Below, in pieces: positions 57,040 through 64,000 of a stretch of 64,000 nt of DNA. The stretch spans positions 365,293 through 429,292 of the forward strand of contig VXCM01000302.1 of assembly GCA_014773175.1 (NCBI GenBank), written 5' to 3'. The position numbers and the translations under genes are program-made. This DNA comes from Lucifuga dentata. Lineage: Eukaryota; Chordata; Actinopteri; Ophidiiformes; Bythitidae. Each line of letters opens with the position of its first letter. The first letter of the stretch is position 1. Under the pieces are notes generated by a model. That model made no database searches, was not told where the DNA came from, and worked only from the letters and a program-made list of their open reading frames with translations.

Positions 57040-57262
57040 ATCATAATCATAGGGAAACCGGAGCACCCGGAGGAAACCCACACAAGCATGAGGAGAACAT
57101 GCAAACTCCACACAGAAAGGCCCTGCCCCGGCCGGGAATTGAACCCAGGACCTTCTTGNCATGCAAACTCCACACAGAAAGGCCCTGCCCCGGCCGGGAA
57201 TTGAACCCAGGACCTTCTTGCTGTGAGGTAACAATGCTAACCACTGCGCCACCGTGCCACCT
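57040..57262 (-). mobile_element. tRNA-derived SINE
   Basis: On the minus strand the element starts GGTGGCACGGTGGCGCAGTG. It contains an A box TGGCGCAGTGGTTAGC (57251-57236) and a B box GGGTTCAATTCC (57208-57197), the internal RNA polymerase III promoter of tRNA-like genes. A widespread teleost tail ('TCCTCATGCTTGTGTGGGTT', 'TCCGGTGCTCCGG' type) follows. The N at 57159 is followed by an exact repeat of ~62 preceding bases, so the natural length is about 160 bp. It is in a lancl2 intron, in the same direction as the gene. Confidence 0.75.
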
Positions 57263-58001
57263 AAATGAAATATAAATGAAACCAACACTTAAAAGATAAT
57301 ATATCTGTTGCACTTGCATTTGGACTGTGTGTTTTGTGAAGTTGTGGAGTTGTCTTATTACGTATTGCATTAATTATGCTGGTTTTAGGTACCATGTGAT
57401 AGAGATTATTTTATTCAGGTAAATTCTCTCTGTGGTTCCTTTGTGAATGGTACATTAATTTAATTGTTTTGAGTTTCTGAGTTGCCCTGACTGGCACCCC
57501 ACTTGCAGTACCATCACAGTGAGTGAGATCAAATCAAAACTTTCCATTTAAATAAACTGACTGATCAGATGAATGAGCTTATCTATCGTTATTGATCACT
57601 AACATGTAAGACCAATACAGTTTAAAACAGGTTTCATATTGACGAAATTTACCATCAGATTGAAACATGTCTTAATTTTTATGTGACGGTGTGGTTTAAT
57701 GGTGCAATGGAGGAAGGTTAAAGGATGAGGCAGCAACAACTGCTTAGATGAAGCTGTGCAAGTAACAAGCACTTATTGAAGTCTGAGTGAACCTTTAAAT
57801 TTCAACGTAGCAGCAAAATAAAACTGGACTTTTACCTTTGTGTCGTATGGAAAAACGCTCATATGTGGAGCTAAATCAGGTTTGAATATCTGAATATTTG
57901 CTTTGATCTCCCATTAAACAACACTAAAAAAAAGACTTACATTATGCAAATTCCTCCCTCCCTCACTCATAGTTCACATCATCATAACCCTCCTCTATTA
58001 C

Positions 58002-58148
58002 CTGCATGAGCATGTAGTAGATACCGGCCAGACCATGGGCAGCACCAATGTACTGTTTCTTGTGCCATTCATAGAGCAAAGGGCAACGATCAGTCTTCTT
58101 CTGTTCTGCTGAAAGGTTCTTCCCTGATTCCACAATGGCTGTCACCAC
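58002..58148 (-). CDS. lancl2: lancl2 exon (GAAHGLAGIYYMLMQ)
   Basis: A 147-nt, phase-0 exon between acceptor TGTCCTGAG and donor CAG|GTAATAG. It encodes VVTAIVESGKNLSAEQKKTD, RCPLLYEWHKKQYIGAAHGL and AGIYYMLMQ. GAAHGLAGIYY is a conserved barrel repeat motif of LanC-like proteins. The DRCPLLY(E/Q)WH(K/R)KQY wording is LANCL2-like. Confidence 0.96.
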
Positions 58149-58429
58149 CTCAGGACAAGACAGAAAGAGGATTACCATGAATACTGGTTTGCTGGCAAAA
58201 CAACATGACAATGTCTGTTAGTCTGAAAATATGCAACCAGCATCAATGTTGCCTTGCAGCTGGGTGCCATACAAATCTGCATACAATCGCAAGTACTTTA
58301 AAAGATGTGATTCATTGGTTCTCGAAAACATAATCTCCCCTCAACAAGTATTTGCAGTAGATGTTAAAGATATAAAGACACTCAGAATGTTTCTGCAACT
58401 GCAGAGCCATTTTGCCTAAATACACAGTG

Positions 58430-58945
58430 CTGTGAAATATTATTTGTTCCCTTCCTGATTTCTTCTATATCTGCATGTGTCACACATAATTGTGTCCGAT
58501 CTTCAAACAAATTAAATAGAAGACAAAGAATAAACATAAAATACAGTTTTTAAAAGATCATTTCATTTATTGAAGGAAAAAAATCCATCCAACATCTATT
58601 GTGGAATAAAAATGTATATCAGACCATTGACCTATGACCTGTACACCTGTGAAAAGTCAGTACGTCTTGTCCATGAATCGGTATATTATATATCCGTATA
58701 TCGGTGTGTGTGTATGTATATAAATATATATATATAAATATTCTGAGAAAAAAACTCACAAATTTGCCAGTTTAGCAGCAGTCAGACATGGAGGTGGTAG
58801 CGTGATGGTGGGGGTTAAGATTGTCATAGCAACAGTCAGACATGGNGTCAGACATGGAGGTGGTAGCGTGATGGTGGGGGTTAAGATTGTCATAGCAACA
58901 GTCAGACATGGAAGTGGTAGTGTGATGGTAGAGGGTTTCCTGTCG
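58430..58945 (-). mobile_element. Tc1-like relic with two units of the ACATGGAGGTGG repeat
   Basis: The end 'AAATATTATTTGTTCCCTTC' and 'ATTTCATTTATTGAAGGAAA' matches the 31970 and 38400 relics. At 58775-58935 two units of 'CAGACATGGAGGTGGTAGCG' appear, one of them repeated across the single N at 58846. 58610-58690 is inverted relative to a copy at 30755-30845 ('ACCTGTACACCTGTGAAAAG'). It lies in a lancl2 intron. Confidence 0.55.
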
Positions 58946-59019
58946 TGAAGACGCTTTAGAAGCAGTCGACTATACCAGGGAAAAGCAGTGGCACGGATTT
59001 GGTGAAAGAGTTAAAGTAC

Positions 59020-59167
59020 CTTGGCAATTGTGTTCTCGTCCACAGCCTCCACTCCCATCTCCTCATTCACATACAGCAGGGCGTGAAGATAGCCGGCCCG
59101 GCCATACAGCAGCTCATCTGACATCTCAGAGTCTGGACTCAGCACTGACCTCTGGAGCTGGAGGAGC
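59020..59167 (-). CDS. lancl2: lancl2 exon (ELLYGRAGYLHALLYVNEEM)
   Basis: A 148-nt exon after acceptor GTGTCAG, donor AAG|GTACTTT. It finishes a Lys codon begun in the previous exon, then encodes LLQLQRSVLSPDSEMSDELL, YGRAGYLHALLYVNEEMGVE and AVDENTIAK. LLYGRAGYL is a LanC-like barrel motif. The upstream neighbour exon ends AA, so the phases agree. Confidence 0.95.
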
Positions 59168-59635
59168 CTGACACACACACACATAAATGTAATAAGAACT
59201 GGTTGTACGTGTGTTGCTGTAGGATCTGGTTCTTTACCTGCAGCAGGTACCTCTCCTTTCCCTCAGGTAAGGCAAATTCAATTATCAAACAAGTGGGACA
59301 CAGATAGAGGGGAGAAAGAGACAGAGATGAAGAGAGAAAGATAGACAGAAGAGAGAGAGCTCAGTCTCTCTCTCCCCCCCGTTTGTATGCAAATGAGCGT
59401 CACAGGAGAGCAGACGATCTTAACCCCACCATCACACTGCTCTTCCCTTTGAGAGTGCGCATGTGCACGCGCACACTATGTGTAGCCCTGCTTATTACAC
59501 ATGAGCTTAAGATAAACATAAACATAAGACATTTAAGTGTTCATAACAGCAAATTTGTCCCTTTGAATGAAGAGCACCATCTTTCGTCTTACAGTGTGTC
59601 TGCGCCTCAATGAAATTGATCAGATTCACACCTAC

Positions 59636-59843
59636 TTTGTGAGACACTCCTTGCTGTCGACTGTGTTGTCTAGTTTGTGGTGGACTACGGTGCCCACTGC
59701 CAGTGGTCCCACATCTCCACAAAGAAACGTCACTTTGCGTCCATTCAGAATCCTCAGCGTCCTCTTCACATAGTCTAATGCCCTATGCAGGTGGGAGGCC
59801 TCATGGGTCACTCGGTTTAACTGCAGGTACAGTAAGGCAATGC
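59636..59843 (-). CDS. lancl2: lancl2 exon (RKVTFLCGDVGPLAVG)
   Basis: A 208-nt exon between acceptor CTGTATAG and donor AA|GTAGGTG. It encodes IALLYLQLNRVTHEASHLHR, ALDYVKRTLRILNGRKVTFL and CGDVGPLAVGTVVHHKLDNT, then VDSKECLT plus two bases of Lys. Human LANCL2 has CGDAGPLAVG here, so Val replaces a small residue in a conserved loop; sequencing or annotation error is unlikely because the rest is intact. It completes the Gly codon from the previous exon. Confidence 0.95.
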
Positions 59844-60027
59844 CTATACAGAGTGAACACAGTTGGGCTATTACAGAGATAACTGGTTGAATTTATCATC
59901 ACTGCAACTCCCCTTTCCATTTTATATTATATTAGTTCTGGCAAACTCAACACAATCAATCCACAAACTTTGGGTCAAAGCCTGACATTTGCATCTAGCA
60001 CGTTTTATTTGAATATCAGTGACAGAC

Positions 60028-60145
60028 CTGTCCAACCCGTGTAAGTAGAGAAGTCATGGGGGTCGGCAGTCTTCAGGCCCTCCTCCATTTGCTGGAGGAG
60101 ATCTTTGATCTTATTCTGGACTTTCTTCTGGAAGGTAGCACTAAC
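60028..60145 (-). CDS. lancl2: lancl2 exon (KIKDLLQQMEEGLKTADPHD), first exon seen
   Basis: A 118-nt exon between acceptor TTCTTCAG and donor ACAG|GTCTGTC. It encodes VSATFQKKVQNKIKDLLQQM, EEGLKTADPHDFSTYTGWT plus one base of Gly. Human LANCL2 reads TKIKDLLQQMEEGLKTADPH at this point. The N-terminal exon (about 70 residues, including the myristoylated start in mammals) is not recognised between 60146 and 64000, so the gene is incomplete in this window. LANCL2 acts in the cytosol and at membranes as a LanC-like zinc protein; roles in abscisic-acid signalling and Akt regulation are reported for mammals. Confidence 0.95.
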
Positions 60146-60218
60146 CTGAAGAAGAGAGACAAAGAATTTACTAACCATAGTCAAAGTATTTAATAACAGT
60201 TTTCCATTAACTTGTATA

Positions 60219-60575
60219 GAGCCCTGCAATTTTAGGCCCATCTTAGGCCGGCCCTACACAGTTCTGTCCAAATCCGAACCAAAGCCCTAAACTTAATGAA
60301 ATTCCTGGCCCCAGCCCGACCCGAGACCCGGGTTCTTTTTTTTCCATCAGAACCAGAAGTCTGGCTCTTTTCAAAGTAAAAGCAGCAGCTGTCAGCTGCT
60401 GCTGCAGCATTCAGAAAACAATGATGCTGTTCTGAGCACCAACATGTGAGCGCAGCATCAGGAAGCGTGTTATGACTGTGAGAGAGGAGGGAGAAAAAAA
60501 GCCTGAGCCCAGCCTGATTTGTAAACTGCCTCGGGGCCTGAAAAGTCCCAAGGACCGTGCAGAACTCTGACTAGT
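60219..60575. mobile_element. Possible hAT-like MITE in lancl2 intron 1
   Basis: Left 'AGAGCCCTGCAATTTTAGGC' plus 'AGCCCGACCCGAGACCCGGG'; right 'AAGGACCGTGCAGAACTCTG', whose reverse complement CAGAGTTCTGCACGGTCCTT resembles the left end. The right half has 'CCTGAGCCCAGCCTGATTTG' mirroring the left. No coding potential, and the target duplication is unclear. Confidence 0.45.
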
Positions 60576-60761
60576 GGTCACTAATCCTGGTCTTCCAGCA
60601 CCCCAGCACTACAAAATTTCTATCATTTGCTGCCTTACCTGATCAGCTAATATAGAAGTCACCCACCTGCAACTCTTTGTCTGCACGTGTGGCTCTTATA
60701 GTCATATCATGTTATCTCATTATGTATCAATTAATTTAGTTTTCAAAATTGTATTAACTTA

Positions 60762-62523
60762 GGGTATTTTCACACTTGGTCCGTTTCAGCCTTTTAGGTG
60801 AACTCAGATTGATTAGTCAGCATTTTTTGCGCATATGTGAACGCTCCAAAAGATCTCAGACCTCTCTGAAATAAACCGTACTGAGACCACCTCGGGAGGT
60901 GGTCTGAGTACAGTTCATTTTGAGTTCTCTTCGTGGACCGTTGCAGTCTGAAAGNCTGAAATAAACCGTACTGAGACCACCTCGGGAGGTGGTCTGAGTA
61001 CAGTTCGTTTTGAGTTCTCTTCGTGGACCGTTGCAGTCTGAAAGCAAAACGGTCTCAGGACGCTTAACATTTCGCTTCCGTCCAGTGCTTGAAGTGGACC
61101 GGTAGGCTATTCACCGGTACACAGTACCGGGACCTCTGTGATTTTCATTTCAGAGTACCGGGACATTTTCAGGAGTACCAGAACCTCTNTACCGGGACCT
61201 CTGTGATTTTCATTTCAGAGTACCGGGACATTTTCAGGAGTACCAGAACCTCTCATGAATCTTCTGTACTCTACTGCAGAATAACGCTGAGGAAAACAAC
61301 AGCAAAGGTGCAGCCAGAATTAAATCAAGGCACCGCATATTTATACATAGGGACCTCATTATAACCACCGTGTAGCACAAAACGGGGCTTGAAAGTTGCG
61401 CGTCACTTCCTACGCAAAGTTTGGGATTTATAAAAAACAAACTTGATGGGAGAATTTGCTCACCTGTACCGTGAAACTCTGTACCATACGCATGTTTTGG
61501 AGACACGGATGGAGAAGCAGAGAAATGAAGCAGATTTCTCAGTGATTCTTCCACACAAGTCATTCCACGGAATCAAACTCTGAATTGTAGCATAGATCCG
61601 CTCTGACAGAGCCTGTTTAAGCTACACTTACTTCAAAATAGCTCCTCTCCATGCGCTATGATTAATAAACTGAATTCACGTGACCTTGTTAATTTTGATA
61701 AGCGATAGCAGCACCTTTACACACCAAAAATGCATAAAGGTGCTGCGAAACAACAGAATTAATATTCTGATCATGAGAGAACCATCTGATTTTTTTTTTA
61801 CTCATCTATCATAATTGATAGATTGTCAGGTTTACTGTTATTTGTGTATGATTTTGTCGTTGCAGAGAGGCTCAGTCTGACACACTCAGAGCTGCTGAAT
61901 GTGACACGTTTACCAAAATAAAACTAAAAAAGGGATTTACCGGATTCACCTGTACGTCAGCGTCACATCCTTCATGCAGCGCTGCACCTTCTGGCATCCA
62001 CCTTTAGATCTGACAAACTTTTAATTCAGTGTAAATTTAAATTCTAAATGATTTATGTTAAATTTCCAGCTGCAGCATGCTGTGATTGTTGTTGCTGCTG
62101 AGGCAGAAAATCTAACATTTTCCTGATTTCTCTTCCACAATACCTACATTTCTTCCTCATGATTTTTTTTTCTTGATCTACCAATCAGAAGTCTCCATTC
62201 TCTCTGAAGTGCAATGATGTACAAACACATTTATGTGTATATCAGTATTCACATATTCACAAATACATTTGCATGCATGAAAAGTACCCACAATGCAATG
62301 CAATAAGGGTCTGAGTTCTAAAGGACTTGTATTGTGAACAGGAAGGGGGCTGAGACCCCATCAGAGTACAAGTGCATCCAAAAGAGTACTGAGTTTTCTT
62401 TTGGGTGCACTTGCAATGTGAACATGAAGAGAACTCAGTTCTTTTTCAGTCGGTCCACTTTTTGGTCCACTTAAAGAGGACTGAGTTTGGTTCGTTTAAA
62501 AGGGTCTATATGTGAAAATACCC
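60762..62523. mobile_element. Harbinger-like MITE with TTA target duplication
   Basis: Both ends read GGGTATTTTCACA (perfect 13-bp inverted termini) and are flanked by TTA on each side (60759-60761 and 62524-62526), the three-base target typical of PIF/Harbinger. Further inward the ends share 'GGTCCGTTT'- and 'GGTCCACTT'-like text. It has been entered by a copy of the CAGTGCTTGAAGTGG element at 61083. There is no transposase. Confidence 0.7.
61083..62275 (+). mobile_element. CAGTGCTTGAAGTGG family, copy D (right-truncated)
   Basis: Left end CAGTGCTTGAAGTGGACC, then 'GACCTCTGTGATTTTCATTT', 'CTTCACAGTGATTCTTCCAC'-like text and 'GCAGCATGCTGTGATTGTTG', matching copies A and B. The match stops near 62275 ('ACATTTGCATG'), before the right terminus. 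The N at 61189 repeats ~57 bases. Confidence 0.75.
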
Positions 62524-63287
62524 TTATTTCATGTCTATACTGTAAATTCTGTATTCTGTAAATTTGCGGCCCACATGAAATTGTCAGTTTTATTGGCAAA
62601 CTGTTAACTTTTGTTGTCATGGTTACTGTCACAAGTCATGGTCTGTCGCAAATAAATGAGCTAACCAGAACTGCTGCTAACCCCAAAAGCTACTCGGTGA
62701 GCACAGTCAAGATAAATGAAAATACAAAGATGAGCACAGAAAATTTTTTACCAGAGTAAGAAGATTTATGTTTTTGTTGAACGAAACAGCAAACCATTTT
62801 GCTTGTTATGTCAGACATCGCTATCACATTTTAAAGCTACAGATTTCATCTCTCTCCATGCTAACATCAACCATGAATTCTCCAAAGGTACCACGCTTCA
62901 CCAGCTAAACACATTAAAAAGTCAGAAAACAGACCCAGTTCTTCCCTAAATTTACAAAGCATTCAGAGATAATAACACTTGCATCCTATCAACTGTCATG
63001 GAACATTACTATTGCTGAAAAGCCAGATAATGAAGGGGAATTTGTGAAGAAATATTTCAGTGATGCATTTGAAATTCTCTCTCCTGAAAATAAGAACTTG
63101 AAACGTTGTAAAACTGTGCCAGTGGAGAAACAGCCAAATGTCAAGCAGGTTTCAGCAGGGTATAATGAATAATCGACGTAGTTGACAAAAATCAATGATC
63201 AAATTAGTTGCCAACGAATTTAACCATTGATTAGTTGGTGACTTCATCGGGCTATCTGTCGGTAGTGACACTGCTTACTGGAGTGAA

Positions 63288-63485
63288 GTGAAGCGCGATG
63301 GCAACACTATGCAACCAAAAACCTCCCAAATATGGCAGTATTTCACTCATAACTCAGCCAAAAAGGTTGTAAACTGCAACATTTTCAAAGCTGAGATTTC
63401 CTTGCATGGGAGCACATTAGCTATGCTGCAGTATCTGAAGAGGAGGCATGTTGGCTCTTTGAATGATGAAGAGTCGTCTCGGTAA
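63288..63485 (+). pseudogene. BED zinc-finger fragment (ZBED/hAT N-terminus)
   Basis: Encodes KTSQIWQYFTHNSAKKVVNC NIFKAEISLHGSTLAMLQYL KRRHVGS. The W-x-F spacing, first Cys and HLKRRH-like end are those of BED fingers in ZBED1-like and hAT transposases. The second Cys of the CxxC pair is Phe (CNIF), so zinc binding is probably lost. A GTAAGC donor-like sequence follows SSR at 63481. Text just upstream (63160-63240) is AT-rich and resembles sequence around hAT elements. No downstream transposase domain is in the window. Confidence 0.6.
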
Positions 63486-63861
63486 GCTACCTAGCTAGCT
63501 AGCTAGCTATGTTAGCTTAATGCTAAAAGCCATGTTACTTCACGTTATGAGCTGTAATGTTTTCTATACATTTTCTCTTCATCAATGAATTCTAATGGCG
63601 TTGAGAGTAGCAAATAATTATTATTCACAATGAAATGCTGTTCTAAATATGTCCTAACTTTACAATCTTAAATGTGGCATTGTTCATGGCGACATTCACA
63701 GCCGGAGAATGTGTTGCTGCTGAGAACACCAGAAAATTAGATTGTTTCTAAATCACAAAAAATCTACAACTCCTGTCAATACATGTGTGCCCAAAGTGGG
63801 TTGCATTCTAAGTAATCAACATTTCTCATGAAACTGGACATATAGAGGGGCAACACTTACT

Positions 63862-64000
63862 GTATACACTTGAGTATAAGCCGAGTTTTTATTACCAAAT
63901 TTTACAAAGCAAATCGAGTAGTCGGCTTATACACGAGAAATTCAAATTGATCCCAGAGAAGGAAATTTCCAGGGGTAGAAATACTACCCATTACCACTAC
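63862..64000. mobile_element. MITE with TATAAGCCGA ends, copy 3 (runs off window)
   Basis: Starts ACTGTATACACTTGAGTATA then AAGCCGAGTTTTT and reaches 'GGGGTAGAAATACTACCCAT' at the window end, matching the left part of 7244-8231. Confidence 0.7.

Noticed and set aside
57197..57251. A and B boxes considered as a functional tRNA gene
   Set aside because: Spacing and text match a teleost SINE; no cloverleaf acceptor stem or mature tRNA ends are present.

Overview
This is a eukaryotic, almost certainly teleost fish, nuclear window. Coding sequence is split into short exons with GT/AG borders. The intervening DNA is dense with fish-type transposable elements: Tc1, hAT, Harbinger-like, L2/Rex-like LINEs, L1, a Ty3/gypsy remnant, a tRNA-derived SINE and many microsatellites. 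There is no operon, CRISPR array or other prokaryotic structure.

Two host genes are supported, arranged tail to tail. vopp1 is on the + strand. Exons corresponding to human exons 2-5 lie at 5645-5703, 6832-6909, 17147-17280 and 25027-25232 (stop), and the signal-peptide exon is not seen. lancl2 is on the - strand. Eight exons run from 60145 down to the stop at 40246, and the N-terminal exon is not seen. All splice phases agree and together encode about 158 aa of VOPP1 and 376 aa of LANCL2. From memory, the same convergent VOPP1/LANCL2 pair exists in mammals. The 15 kb between the two stop codons, and all the large introns, are repeat-derived.

Layout: 1-5.6 kb, a fish repeat plus a hAT element with a palindromic element inside it; 5.6-7 kb, vopp1 exons 2-3; 7-17 kb, intron with a MITE, L1 relic, a LINE split by another LINE and hAT-like ends; 17.1 kb, exon 4; 17.3-25 kb, intron with a LINE interrupted by a hAT-like element with a perfect 8-bp target duplication, a long perfect hairpin and a split minisatellite; 25 kb, last vopp1 exon; 25.3-40 kb, intergenic repeats, gypsy remnant, a 378-bp N gap and Tc1 relics; 40.2-60.1 kb, lancl2 with repeat-filled introns; 60.2-64 kb, probable lancl2 first intron or upstream DNA with a Harbinger-like element and a BED-finger fragment.

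Two features cut across the window. First, about 40 isolated single N bases are present; most of those in unique sequence are followed by an exact repeat of the preceding ~40-100 bp. These look like unmerged contig overlaps, so many apparent duplications are not biological. Second, at least nine short perfect or near-perfect hairpins with 2-9 nt loops are scattered through unrelated sequence. I did not find a convincing new gene system. The most informative signals are nested transposon insertions with recoverable target sites, the hairpin set, an internally deleted L1 copy with an intact target duplication, and the assembly joins.
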